NCBI GenBank assembly: GCA_959347425.1
Contig: OY365741.1
Span: 558,001-622,000, forward strand
Direction of reading: 5' to 3'
Length of the DNA stretch: 64,000 nt
Source of the DNA: an uncultured Amylibacter sp.
GTDB taxonomy: Bacteria > Pseudomonadota > Alphaproteobacteria > Rhodobacterales > Rhodobacteraceae
The position numbers and the translations under genes are program-made. The notes beneath the pieces are model-generated. The model had not been told where the DNA came from. It did not search any database and saw nothing but the letters and a program-made list of their open reading frames with translations. Shown here piece by piece: positions 37,249 through 46,272 of this stretch. Positions within the stretch are counted from its first letter, which is position 1, and each line of letters opens with the position of its first letter.

Positions 37249-37581
37249 ATGACCCTTACCCTGCCGCCAACCGTGACCGCCCGCGCCTTTGCCCGTTTGC
37301 GAGCGATTAACAACGACACCACGCGCCAATGCCTGCGGGTAGCGGTTTTGGGCGGTGGGTGCTCTGGTTTTCAATACGATATTACGCTGATTGACACGCC
37401 CGAAACGGACGATATTATCATAGCCAGCGATGGGCAGAGGGTGGTTATTGACACGATATCCCTGCCATTTCTGCACAACGCCACGATTGATTTTAAGGAA
37501 GAGTTAATAGGGGCGCGGTTCATCGTTGATAACCCGAATGCGACCAGCTCTTGCGGTTGCGGGACAAGCTTTTCCCTATGA
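37249..37581 (+). CDS. erpA: Iron-sulfur cluster insertion protein (A-type carrier)
   Basis: HesB/IscA/ErpA family protein (110 aa) that carries Fe-S clusters to target enzymes. The three ligand cysteines are visible: GGGCSGFQYDI (about residues 43-53) and the C-terminal SSCGCGTSFSL. Whether it is ErpA or IscA proper cannot be decided here; there is no isc operon beside it. It overlaps xthA by 4 bases (ATGA). Confidence 0.88.
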   Translation: MTLTLPPTVTARAFARLRAINNDTTRQCLRVAVLGGGCSGFQYDITLIDTPETDDIIIASDGQRVVIDTISLPFLHNATIDFKEELIGARFIVDNPNATSSCGCGTSFSL

Positions 37582-38360
37582 AAATAGCGACTTTTAACAT
37601 AAACGGGATAAAAGCACGGATGGTTGCGCTGTTGGCTTGGCTGGAACAGGCGCGCCCTGATATTGTGTTTTTGCAAGAGATAAAATCGGTGAATGAAGCG
37701 TTTCCCCGCGAACCTATTGAGGATTTGGGGTACGAAATCATCTTAAACGGGCAAAAGGGATTTAACGGGGTTGCGATTTTATCGCGCTATCCTTTGGAGG
37801 ATGTATCGTTTGCGCTGCCCGGTGATGACACGGATGAACAGGCGCGGTGGCTGGAGGCTACCGTGATAGGTGAGGCGGATTCCTTGCGGTTATGCAATTT
37901 GTATTTGCCCAATGGCAACCCTGCGCCTGGCCCGAAATACGATTATAAACTGGCGTGGATGGCGCGGTTGGAGATGCGATTGGCGCAATTATTGCACGAG
38001 GAACAGCCGTTTTTATGCGCGGGTGATTTTAATATCATCCCCCAGGCCGAGGATTGTTGGGATGAATCCGCGTGGCGCGATGACGCGCTTTATTTGTTGT
38101 CTTCGCGTACAGCCTATCGCCGTATTATCAACCTAGGGTTGACGGATGCTTATCGTACCTATCATCAGGGCGCGGGCGCTTATACATTCTGGGATTATCA
38201 AAGCGGGTCGTGGGCGAAAAACCACGGGATACGGATTGACCATATTTTGCTGTGTCCAAGGGCGGCGGATTATTTGAACGACTGCCAGATTGACCAAGAT
38301 ACGCGGGATGGCGAACGCCCGTCGGATCACGTGCCGATTTGGGTGGATATTAGTTGTTAG
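37578..38360 (+). CDS. xthA: Exodeoxyribonuclease III
   Basis: AP endonuclease/3'-5' exonuclease of the base-excision repair pathway (260 aa from this start). MKIATFNINGIKAR, FLQEIKS (metal-binding Glu), GDFNIIPQAEDCW and the C-terminal SDHVPIWVDI (catalytic His) are all in place. The ATG at 37578 overlaps the erpA stop. The last codons (D-I-S-C-stop) are read from the first unit of a TTAGTTG/TTAGTTA array. Confidence 0.95.
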   Translation: MKIATFNINGIKARMVALLAWLEQARPDIVFLQEIKSVNEAFPREPIEDLGYEIILNGQKGFNGVAILSRYPLEDVSFALPGDDTDEQARWLEATVIGEADSLRLCNLYLPNGNPAPGPKYDYKLAWMARLEMRLAQLLHEEQPFLCAGDFNIIPQAEDCWDESAWRDDALYLLSSRTAYRRIINLGLTDAYRTYHQGAGAYTFWDYQSGSWAKNHGIRIDHILLCPRAADYLNDCQIDQDTRDGERPSDHVPIWVDISC

Positions 38361-38513
38361 TTATTAGTTGTTAGTTATTAGTTATGGTCTGTCCTTGTAT
38401 CTAGGCACAGCCTAAATAAATTTATGACAAACCTATCGTCTTGTAACCAAAGGGCATCACTAATCATTAATCATTAATCATTAATCATTAATCACTAATC
38501 ACTAATCACTAAA
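38357..38513. repeat. Heptad-bracketed dispersed element, copy E (mini version)
   Basis: Between convergent xthA and dksA. The left array is TTAGTTG/TTAGTTA (38351-38384); the right array is CATTAAT/CACTAAT (about 38455-38512). Only ~70 bases of the element remain: GGTCTGTCCTTGTATCTAGG, the core palindrome CTAAATAAATTTA (38412-38424), then a jump to CCTATCGTCTTGTAACC and AAGGGC. The centre of the core and the terminal hairpins are deleted. Confidence 0.82.
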
Positions 38514-38927
38514 TCAGTCGTCCCGATGGACTTTTTCACTGCGTTCGTGGCGTTCCTGCGATTCCAAAGATAGGGTAGCAATCGGGCGCGCTTCCAGCCG
38601 TTTCAGCGAAATCGGCACGCCCGTTTCTTCGCAATAACCGTAAGACCCGTCCTCTATCCGCCGCAACGCGGATTCAATTTTGCCAACCAATTTGCGCTGG
38701 CGGTCGCGGGTGCGTAATTCCAGAGCACGGTCAGTTTCCTCAGACGCGCGGTCGGTCGAATCGGGAATCGGGCGCGCGCCTTCTTGCAGACCTTCAATCG
38801 TATCACGCGAATCCGATAAAATAGCGGATTTCCAAACTTCCAGCTTGCCGCGGAAATACGCCTGTTGGCGTTCGTTCATAAACGGCTCTGATTCGTCGGG
38901 TTTGTATGTCTCTCTTTTATCGGTCAT
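38514..38927 (-). CDS. dksA: RNA polymerase-binding transcription factor DksA
   Basis: DksA/TraR protein (137 aa) acting with ppGpp on RNA polymerase in stringent control. The coiled-coil tip region is ELRTRDRQRKLVGKIESAL with the preceding acidic D-S-T-D-R-A-S-E stretch; the C-terminal globular part is YGYCEETGVPISLKRLEARP. Only one of the four zinc cysteines is kept (CEET...LESQ), as in the zinc-independent form common in alphaproteobacteria. Stop codon and downstream leader lie in a heptad array. Confidence 0.93.
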   Translation of the reverse strand: MTDKRETYKPDESEPFMNERQQAYFRGKLEVWKSAILSDSRDTIEGLQEGARPIPDSTDRASEETDRALELRTRDRQRKLVGKIESALRRIEDGSYGYCEETGVPISLKRLEARPIATLSLESQERHERSEKVHRDD

Positions 38928-39036
38928 CTTTTGTGCCTTTCAGTGTTGGCGTAACGCGGGCGTTTGGCGTGTATAGCATATATTAACAAAATATTAACAA
39001 AATTGCGAGTCTTTTTAAAACTTTAAACAAAGATTA

Positions 39037-39480
39037 AATAATGATTAACGATTAACGATGAATGATTAACGGATTAGCCCTTGCGGGTCTTCGTAATCGC
39101 TTGCGCGATACCGACCAGCGGGGTCTTTTGTGCGTAGCCCCCACACAAGGGCAGTTGAACCTGCCCGATAAGACAAAGATTCGTGGGAGCATGCCAAAAG
39201 CCCTTGGGTTTCAAGATGCTAGGGATTCTATAAATTTACTATCTGGAATAACAAGACGTTAGAGTGGTTTATTTGCAAAGAATACTTGGGAAATGGTGAT
39301 AGGTTTGCTCTAAATTTATTTAGGCTTTGCCTAGATGCACGGACAGGCTTGGGTGCGCTCGCCCCGAAGAGGCTTTAGCCTCAAGGGTGCGGGCGCACCC
39401 CGTGGTGGCATCCCAAAGGGATGACGCAGACCCGAAGGGCATCATTCACAATTCACAATTCACAATTCACGATTCACGAT
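39037..39480. repeat. Heptad-bracketed dispersed element, copy F (reverse, full length)
   Basis: The left array is ATTAACG/ATGAATG (39037-39070); the right array is CAATTCA/CGATTCA (39441-39480), which provides the soxG stop codon. The element body 39076-39440 lies in reverse orientation with 16-17-bp terminal inverted repeats GCCCTTGCGGGTCTTCG and CGCAGACCCGAAGGGC. The left hairpin CCCCCAC/GTGGGAG (39138-39144, 39183-39189) has a 38-base loop, against 3 in other copies; the insert holds its own GGGCAG/CTGCCC palindrome. The other end has the module with GAGGCTTTAGCCTC seen only here and in copy G. The 38928-39036 upstream region of dksA is A+T-rich. Confidence 0.87.
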
Positions 39481-40033
39481 AAAACCCAACACCCGCCGTT
39501 TTATCCGCCGCCACACGCAGCCACTCAAACACATGCTCACCGACCGAGCGAAAGCACACCAACCGCGCCGTCCCCTCATCGCTCAGCCAAAACGCGACCG
39601 CCACCTGCCCCAGCCGAGACCGCGCCACCTCCCCAACACCAAACTTTGACATATCAAACGGCGTACCCTTTGCCAAAACATCACGCACCCCTGCCCCTGA
39701 CAGAGTAAACACCGCCCGTGCATCGGACACATTAACCGCCATAAAATGCAAGCCCTTCAGCGCTTTATCCAGCTTTTTCACCAACCCCGCCACGGCGGTA
39801 TAATCGCATAAAACCAGCACCTCGTCAGGGGACATCCACGCGATCGCCCTGCCGCCTCGCCCATAAACAATCGCCCGCATATCGGGCAAATCCAGCCCCA
39901 GAGCCACCCGAACACCCCGTGCCACCGCAACCGATTTTAAATCGCACCGCAGGCTAATCATCCCGACCAAGCCGTCTTCCGATACCTTAATCAATCCGCG
40001 AAACTTCGCACCTTGCAAAACAGACCTAGACAT
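39467..40033 (-). CDS. soxG: Sarcosine oxidase gamma subunit
   Basis: Small subunit (188 aa) of heterotetrameric sarcosine oxidase. ATG 40033 is chosen because it overlaps the soxA stop and begins MSRSVLQGAKFRGL, the usual start of the family; an upstream in-frame start would overlap soxA further. GcvT-like fold with MSPDEVLVL and HFMAVNVSDARAVFTLSGA segments is visible. The stop codon and the last codons run into a GTGAATT-type array. Confidence 0.88.
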   Translation of the reverse strand: MSRSVLQGAKFRGLIKVSEDGLVGMISLRCDLKSVAVARGVRVALGLDLPDMRAIVYGRGGRAIAWMSPDEVLVLCDYTAVAGLVKKLDKALKGLHFMAVNVSDARAVFTLSGAGVRDVLAKGTPFDMSKFGVGEVARSRLGQVAVAFWLSDEGTARLVCFRSVGEHVFEWLRVAADKTAGVGFYRES

Positions 40034-43000
40034 TCTGGCGCACCCCTTCTTTATCATAAAACACGGGGTCACAAATCCGCGCCTGAATCACGCGACCATC
40101 GGTTGTGGGGAAATCAATGACTTCGCCCATTCTATCTGGTCCATATTCCACCAAACCCATGGCTATTGCACAGTTCAAAGTGGGGGAATAATAGCTAGAC
40201 GTAACCCGCCCTATCATATTTTTCACGCCGTTTTCACGCACCGTTCCATCCACCGCATAAGCCCCGTCAGGGATAACCGATTTCGGCTTTAACGGCAGTA
40301 ATCCAACCAGTTGCCACCGCGATTTATCCTGCATATGCGAGCGCTGCTGGGCGCGTTTGCCCAAATAATCCTTTTTCTTGGATAACGCCCAATGCAAGCC
40401 CAAATCTTGGGGAATCACAGTCCCATCAGTCTCATCCCCTATCATAATAAAGCCCTTTTCGGCGCGCATCACATGCAAACATTCCGTGCCATAGGGCGCG
40501 ATTGATAAATCCTTGCCAACCGCGAGGCATTTGTCCCAAAATGCCTGTCCTAGACTGGCAGGAACGGCTATTTCATAGGACAATTCGCCTGAGAACGAAA
40601 TCCGAAATGCGCGGGCAGGAATCCCGCCCAGCATACCGTCTTTAAACTGCATGAAACCCAAAGCCTCCCGCGATACATCCATTCCGCCCAATCGTTCCAA
40701 AATAACCCGAGCTTGCGGGCCGACCACGGCGATTTGGGCGTATTGCTCGGTTAAATTAACGGTATAAACCTGCCAATCCCACCATTCTGTTTGCAACCAT
40801 TCCTCCATCCACGCGTGGATTCTATCCGACCCGCCAGAGGTTGTGTGGCACAAAAACGTATCCTCATCCAGCCGCGCAACCACGCCATCATCAATCAAAA
40901 ATCCATTATCGCTGCACATCAAACCATAGCGACATTGCCCGATTTTCAAAGACGACATCATGTTGGTATAAATCATGTCCAAAAACCGCCCCGCATCCGC
41001 CCCTTTCACCAGTATTTTGCCCAGAGTAGAGGCATCCAACAGCCCACAATGATTGCGGGTATTAAGGATTTCGCGTTGCACAGAGGCCTTCACCGATTCG
41101 CCCTTTTGCAAATAACAATACGGTCTGCGCCAATCCGCCACCTGTTCAAAGAACCCGCCGTTTTGCTCAATCCAGCCGTGAATCGGACTTTTGCGAATCG
41201 GTTTGAACAGGGCACCACGGGCATCCCCCGCTATCGCACCCATAGAAATAGGCTGATAGGGCGGGCGAAAGGTCGTAGTGCCAACTTGGGGGATTTCCAA
41301 ATTCAAACTATCCGCCAGTATCGCCAGCCCGTTGATATTGGATAATTTGCCTTGATCTGTCGCCATGCCCAGTGTAGTATAGCGTTTGGCGTGTTCTACC
41401 GATTCAAAACCCTCCTGCGCGGCAAGGCGGACATCGCTGAGCTTTACATCGTTTTGGAAATCCAAGAATACTTTGGTTTGGGATTTGCGTTTCATCGCGG
41501 TTGGAATCGACCAGCACGGCATCATGGGGGACTCTTTTACTATGGTTTGCGCCTTTGGCATAGGGGTTTTCATGGGGCTTTTCGCGGGGGTCTTTACAGC
41601 AACCCCGCCAACAGATTTTGCAATCCGCACCGCGGTTGCGTGTGCGTCTTTTATCAAATCATTGCCAGATAAAAATCCGTTGGCCGCGCCAATACAGGCA
41701 ACAAATCCGCGCCCATCCGCGCCAAGAGGAGGCTGGGTTTTATCAGGGCGGAACATCGCGGGTGCGGCATCCCAAATCAGCTTACCCCCGCAGTGCGACC
41801 ACAGATGAACCAACGGCGACCAGCCACCCGACATAGCAATCGCATCACAGGTTATCGTTTCGCCAGAACCGCCAGAACCGCCCCCCTCTTGCGAACAGAG
41901 CGTAATGGATTTGATGGATTTATAGCCAGTAACGGATTCTATCGCAGAGCCTGTCCGCACCGAAATCCCCAAATCGCGGGCTTGGCGGGGCAAATCGCCC
42001 TCCAAATCGCCCTCTGGCACATCCCGCACATCCACCACCACAGGCACAGCCACACCCGCCTTATGCAAGGCAATCGCCGTACGATAAGCATCATCATTAT
42101 TCGTTATCACGGCAACCCGCGCACCCACAGCCACGCCATAATTCACCAGATAATCGCGCACGGCACTGCACAGCATCACCCCGGGCAAATCATTCCCTGC
42201 AAAGCTGAGCGGACGTTCCAGCGCACCACTCGCCACCACTATCTGTTCCGTGCGAATTCGCCACAACCTATGACGCGGGGCGGTTGTATCAGGTGCATGG
42301 TCGGTCAGGCGTTCATACCCCAATAAATAGCCGTGGTCATAAACCCCTGCCCCCATCATACGCTTGCGAATCGTCACATTCGGCATGGTTTTTAACCGAG
42401 CCAACGCATCTCGCACCCATTTTTTCGCGGGTTTGCCATCAATCATCATATCATCAACCAGCAATCGCCCGCCAAAATGCGCGGTTTGCTCCATTAACAA
42501 AACCCGTGCGCCCGATTCGCCCGCCGCCAAAGCCGCCGTTAATCCAGCGACTCCGCCGCCAACAATAACCATATCCACATGCGCGTAAAAGTATTCATAC
42601 CTATCACCATCACGCCCAACAGGGGGCTTGCCCAACCCAGCCGCTCGGCGGATAATCGGCTCAAACACATGTTTCCACGCGAAACGCGGATGAATGAAGG
42701 TTTTGTAATAAAACCCAGCAGGTAAAAACCGCGCAATCAGGCGATTCATCGCGCCAATATCAAAATCCAGCGAAGGCCACGCGTTTTGCGGATTGGCAAC
42801 CAGCCCGTCAAACATCTCGGTAGTCGTGGCGCGTTGATTCGGTTCAAACCCCGCGCCCGCGCCCAAACCGACCAGAGCGTTCGGCTCTTCCGCGCCAGAG
42901 GCGACTATCCCACGCGGGCGGTGATATTTGAACGACCGCCCGACCATGACCTTACCGTTTGCCAACAAAGCCGAAGCCAAAGTGTCCCCCTGATAGGCGG

Positions 43001-43082
43001 GCAATTCCCGCCCATTCCAGCGAAACGAGATAGGTTTTGTGCGTTTTATTAACGCACCGCCTGTTGCTAACCGTTTGCTCAT
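40026..43082 (-). CDS. soxA: Sarcosine oxidase alpha subunit
   Basis: Large subunit (1018 aa) binding NAD and folate. Order: N-terminal 2Fe-2S-ferredoxin-like part (LASALLANGKVMVGRSFKYHRP region), an FAD/NAD-type Rossmann domain beginning DMVIVGGGVAGLTAALAAGE (about residues 170-189), then a C-terminal GcvT-like aminomethyltransferase domain (about 620-1000) that passes the methyl carbon to tetrahydrofolate. The length is typical (about 1000). Its start overlaps soxD by 4 bases and its stop overlaps soxG by 8, so the operon is tightly coupled. Confidence 0.95.
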   Translation of the reverse strand: MSKRLATGGALIKRTKPISFRWNGRELPAYQGDTLASALLANGKVMVGRSFKYHRPRGIVASGAEEPNALVGLGAGAGFEPNQRATTTEMFDGLVANPQNAWPSLDFDIGAMNRLIARFLPAGFYYKTFIHPRFAWKHVFEPIIRRAAGLGKPPVGRDGDRYEYFYAHVDMVIVGGGVAGLTAALAAGESGARVLLMEQTAHFGGRLLVDDMMIDGKPAKKWVRDALARLKTMPNVTIRKRMMGAGVYDHGYLLGYERLTDHAPDTTAPRHRLWRIRTEQIVVASGALERPLSFAGNDLPGVMLCSAVRDYLVNYGVAVGARVAVITNNDDAYRTAIALHKAGVAVPVVVDVRDVPEGDLEGDLPRQARDLGISVRTGSAIESVTGYKSIKSITLCSQEGGGSGGSGETITCDAIAMSGGWSPLVHLWSHCGGKLIWDAAPAMFRPDKTQPPLGADGRGFVACIGAANGFLSGNDLIKDAHATAVRIAKSVGGVAVKTPAKSPMKTPMPKAQTIVKESPMMPCWSIPTAMKRKSQTKVFLDFQNDVKLSDVRLAAQEGFESVEHAKRYTTLGMATDQGKLSNINGLAILADSLNLEIPQVGTTTFRPPYQPISMGAIAGDARGALFKPIRKSPIHGWIEQNGGFFEQVADWRRPYCYLQKGESVKASVQREILNTRNHCGLLDASTLGKILVKGADAGRFLDMIYTNMMSSLKIGQCRYGLMCSDNGFLIDDGVVARLDEDTFLCHTTSGGSDRIHAWMEEWLQTEWWDWQVYTVNLTEQYAQIAVVGPQARVILERLGGMDVSREALGFMQFKDGMLGGIPARAFRISFSGELSYEIAVPASLGQAFWDKCLAVGKDLSIAPYGTECLHVMRAEKGFIMIGDETDGTVIPQDLGLHWALSKKKDYLGKRAQQRSHMQDKSRWQLVGLLPLKPKSVIPDGAYAVDGTVRENGVKNMIGRVTSSYYSPTLNCAIAMGLVEYGPDRMGEVIDFPTTDGRVIQARICDPVFYDKEGVRQNV

Positions 43083-43405
43083 GCCGTGTATCCTTGGAAA
43101 TCGGGACGTTGTTTTTTAATCTTATTCAGCAACGCACGGGGCGGGCCATGCGTTTGCGCCGAATAAGACCCGAAAACCTGCATAGTCATAGTACACCGCG
43201 CCACATGAAACCATTTGCCACAGCCATAAACATGCCGCCAGCGTTCAAAATGCACACCCAAGGGATTGTTCCGTGCGAATAAATATGTTTCAAATTCCAA
43301 ATCGCTGCTGCCCGTGCCTTGCCATTTAATATGGGCTTGCCCGTCGCAGTGCAACTCAGTTTCATCAGCAAGAACCCCGCAACACGGGCAGTTTATTCGT
43401 AACAT
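43079..43405 (-). CDS. soxD: Sarcosine oxidase delta subunit
   Basis: Zinc-binding small subunit (108 aa). It starts MLRINCPCCGVLADETEL, with the CPxCG zinc ligands, and has the YLFARNNPLGVHFERWRHVYGCGKWF block typical of SoxD. ATG 43405 is chosen because it overlaps the stop of the previous gene (TAATG) and puts the zinc motif at the N-terminus. Confidence 0.95.
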   Translation of the reverse strand: MLRINCPCCGVLADETELHCDGQAHIKWQGTGSSDLEFETYLFARNNPLGVHFERWRHVYGCGKWFHVARCTMTMQVFGSYSAQTHGPPRALLNKIKKQRPDFQGYTA

Positions 43406-43908
43406 TACAATGTCCCCACACAATCGGCTATTTTTTCTTTGGCGGAACGCAGGGCGGACATGTCCAGCGTAATTGTATCTTTACGCCGTAACAATTCCAG
43501 AGTCATTTCATCGCTTGCTTCAACCAATTCGTCAAAATCACGCAATTCGGTAGCCTCAGTAAAAGGCAGGTAAAACCCGCGCCCGTCCCATTCAAATCCG
43601 CGTACCATAAACGGCTCTGCATCAAAGACTATCGTGATAATATCATCCTTGCGCCCGTCATTATCCGCCTGATAGCCCGCAACCTGCCAGCGATCGCCGT
43701 CTTTAAGGCGATAGGTAGAGAAAAACGCAGGCGTGCCATTGGCGGATATTAAATTAAAGGTCGCATAGCAAACTTTTGCCTTTTTTATGGCAATAATCTG
43801 CACCGACTCATCGGTATAGTATAAATCCAAAACTTGGTCTTGGGCGGTTGCCGAAAACGCAAATATAACCCCGATAAGATAGATAATATGCCTCACAATA
43901 TACCTCAA
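43405..43908 (-). CDS. Unrecognised exported protein inside the sarcosine oxidase operon
   Basis: I do not recognise this protein (167 aa). It has a signal peptide (hydrophobic IIYLIGVIFAFSATAQ, cleavage near residue 22), then about 145 residues rich in strands and acidic residues with two cysteines (near residues 47 and 163). The start is TTG at 43908, overlapping the soxB stop (TTGA), or GTG at 43896; no ATG fits. It lies between soxB and soxD, where the usual order has soxD directly after soxB. A periplasmic location beside a cytoplasmic oxidase operon is unexpected. Coupled overlaps on both sides argue that it is expressed with sox. Confidence 0.65.
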   Translation of the reverse strand: MRYIVRHIIYLIGVIFAFSATAQDQVLDLYYTDESVQIIAIKKAKVCYATFNLISANGTPAFFSTYRLKDGDRWQVAGYQADNDGRKDDIITIVFDAEPFMVRGFEWDGRGFYLPFTEATELRDFDELVEASDEMTLELLRRKDTITLDMSALRSAKEKIADCVGTL

Positions 43909-45152
43909 TGTGCCACCCCCGCTGCCACGGATTCATCGATAAACCGCCCCTCAGCAAACCGTTCTAACCCAAAGGGTGCCGCCAGCTCCCCCCCAGACCC
44001 GTTCGCCATCAGCCCAGCCATAGCCCAGCCCGACCCAGGAATAGACTTAAACCCGCCCGTTCCCCAACCGCAGTTAATAAAACACCCCGATAACGGGGTT
44101 TTGGATAATATCGGCGAGCGATCGCCCGTCACATCGACTATCCCGCCCCAATGACGCAGCATTTTCAGGCGGGAAACCATCGGAAAAGTTTCTATCAACG
44201 CGCGAACGGTTTCTTCCAAATGATGGAACGAGCCGCGTTGAGTATAGCTATTATACCCATCCGTGCCACCACCGATAACCATTTCACCCTTGTCAGATTG
44301 GCTCATATACCCATGCACCGTGTTTGCCATAACAACAACATCCATACAGGGTTTTATCGGCTCAGAAACCAGAGCCTGCAACGCCACGGATTCCAAAGGC
44401 AGGCGAAACCCCGCCATTTCCGCCAGATGCCCAGAATGCCCCGCAACGACTATCCCCATCTTTTTACATTTAATCGCGCCTTTAGTCGTCTGCACGCCGC
44501 TGACCTTGCCGTTCTTTTGGGTAATGGCGGTGACCTTGCATTGCTGGATAATATCCATGCCCATATCCGAACAGGCGCGGGCATATCCCCAGGCAACCGC
44601 ATCATGCCGTGCAGAGCCGCCGCGGGCTTGCCACAACGCCCCCAAAACGGGGTAACGCGGGCCACTTAATTCAATAATAGGGCAGAGCTGTTTTACCCGT
44701 GCGGGGCCGATATACTCGGTCTTCACACCCTGCAAAGCATTGGCATGGGCGGTTCGCTGATAGCCCCTGATTTCGGATTCGGTTTGCGCCAGCATCATGA
44801 CTCCACGGGGGGAAAACATGACATTATAGTTCAAATCTTGGCTGAGGTTTTCGTACAACCCCCGCGCCTTTTCATAAATCGCGGCAGAGGCATCTTGCAG
44901 GTAATTAGAGCGAATAATCGTGGTATTACGCCCGGTATTCCCCCCGCCAAGCCAGCCTTTTTCCAAAACGGCAACGTTGGTGATACCGAAATTCTTACCC
45001 AAATAATAGGCGGTCGCCAGCCCATGCCCGCCCGCACCGATAATAATCACATCGTAATGCGCCTTTGGCACAGGGTTTCGCCATGCCCGTTGCCATCCGC
45101 TATGATAGCGAAACGCCTCTTTCATAAGGGCAAAAGCAGAATAACGTTTCAT
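43905..45152 (-). CDS. soxB: Sarcosine oxidase beta subunit
   Basis: FAD/FMN subunit (415 aa) that oxidises sarcosine to glycine and formaldehyde equivalents. The Rossmann motif is DVIIIGAGGHGLATAYYLGK (about residues 34-53), followed by the GGGNTGRNTTIIRSNYL family block; the histidine in ARHDAVAWGYARA (near residue 182) is the covalent FMN attachment site. Together with a choline dehydrogenase-like gene at the window start it implies use of methylated amines. First gene of soxB, exported protein, soxD, soxA, soxG. Confidence 0.95.
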   Translation of the reverse strand: MKRYSAFALMKEAFRYHSGWQRAWRNPVPKAHYDVIIIGAGGHGLATAYYLGKNFGITNVAVLEKGWLGGGNTGRNTTIIRSNYLQDASAAIYEKARGLYENLSQDLNYNVMFSPRGVMMLAQTESEIRGYQRTAHANALQGVKTEYIGPARVKQLCPIIELSGPRYPVLGALWQARGGSARHDAVAWGYARACSDMGMDIIQQCKVTAITQKNGKVSGVQTTKGAIKCKKMGIVVAGHSGHLAEMAGFRLPLESVALQALVSEPIKPCMDVVVMANTVHGYMSQSDKGEMVIGGGTDGYNSYTQRGSFHHLEETVRALIETFPMVSRLKMLRHWGGIVDVTGDRSPILSKTPLSGCFINCGWGTGGFKSIPGSGWAMAGLMANGSGGELAAPFGLERFAEGRFIDESVAAGVAH

Positions 45153-45249
45153 GAGTGTGCCTTGTTTAAGATTTTGTTAATCGGCTTATACAGGCGAAGT
45201 GGGCAAAATAAAACCGATTTACGCAGGGTTTTGTTATTTTTACGACAAT

Positions 45250-45645
45250 AATGATTATGATTCTTTTCTCTGCGCACTCACTTCGTTCGCTTGCCCACCC
45301 GCCCACCCCTCCTGCGGAGAGCTGGACGGGATTTTGTGGCTTTTGCCTGTCCTAGCATCTAAGCAAAGCCTAAATAAATTTAGAGCAAGCCTATCACCAA
45401 TTCCCAAGTATTCTTTGCAAATAATCCACTCTAACGTCTTGTTATTCCAGATAGTAAATTTATAGAGAACCTATAGTCTTGAAACCCAAGGGCTTTTGGC
45501 ATGCTCCCGCGAAGCGGGGGCTACGCACAAAAGACCACGCTGGTCGGCATTCGCGTAGCGATGACGAAGACCCGAAGGGCTAAAGCCACTAATAACTAAT
45601 AACTAATAACTAATAACTAACAACTAATAACTAATAACTAATTTA
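45250..45645. repeat. Heptad-bracketed dispersed element, copy B
   Basis: Body 45271-45580 in forward orientation: left module with CCCACCCCTCCTGCGGAGAG, core palindrome CTAAATAAATTTAG (45370-45383), hairpin CTCCCGC-GAA-GCGGGGG (45504-45520), GACCACGCTGGTC, and the end CGAAGACCCGAAGGGC. The right array is about eight units of CTAATAA/CTAACAA (45588-45642). The left array is degraded to ATGATTATGATTC. This is the only copy between divergent genes (soxB and the LysE gene); the soxB-proximal 100 bases show nothing else. Confidence 0.87.
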
Positions 45646-45681
45646 CCTATTGAAACATAACCGCTATTGCGATAGGGAGTC

Positions 45682-46269
45682 ATGATGGAAACCTACCTGC
45701 TATATTGGCCTTTATGGACGTTTATTATACTGCTGGTCAGCACGCCTGGACCCGCGAATCTGTTGCTTATGTCGGCGGGTGCGTCCTATGGTTTCCGCGC
45801 GAGTTTGCGATTTCTGGCAGGATTAGTCCTTGGCAAACTGGGGTTAAACATCCTTATTTCCCTAGGGTTGGGGACGCTTTTACTGGCGTTTCCCCTTATC
45901 AAAACGGTGCTATCCGTGGGCTCGGTTGGGTATATGAGCTATCTTGCCCTGCGCGGTTGGAATCAAATCGGCACGGGTGCGGAGACGGCGCGTTTGGGCT
46001 TTGTGCAGGGATTATTCGTCCATCCGCTCAGCCCGAAAACTTGGGCAATGGCAACGCTGGCGGTCTCTAACTTTGCCACGAATTTCACCAGCGTGTTTGA
46101 GGTTTATTTCCTTATTCCATTAAGTTTTATGGCAGCCCAAATCGTGTTTCATATCCTGTGGTGTTTATGCGGGGCGGTGTTTAGAAAACAGCTCGGCGGG
46201 AATTTGATATTAAACCGCGCCCTGATTTTAATGACAATCGCCGTGGTCGTTTGGGCGTTGTTTCAATAA
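45682..46269 (+). CDS. LysE/RhtB-family amino-acid exporter
   Basis: Inner-membrane exporter (195 aa, five to six membrane segments). TPGPANLLLMSAGASYGFRASLRF (about residues 20-43, signature STPGP) and HPLSPKTW (about 113-120) are characteristic of the family. AGGGAG precedes the start; either of two consecutive ATG codons (45682, 45685) may be used. The substrate (often basic amino acids, homoserine or threonine) cannot be inferred. Confidence 0.88.
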   Translation: MMETYLLYWPLWTFIILLVSTPGPANLLLMSAGASYGFRASLRFLAGLVLGKLGLNILISLGLGTLLLAFPLIKTVLSVGSVGYMSYLALRGWNQIGTGAETARLGFVQGLFVHPLSPKTWAMATLAVSNFATNFTSVFEVYFLIPLSFMAAQIVFHILWCLCGAVFRKQLGGNLILNRALILMTIAVVVWALFQ

Positions 46270-46272
46270 ATC

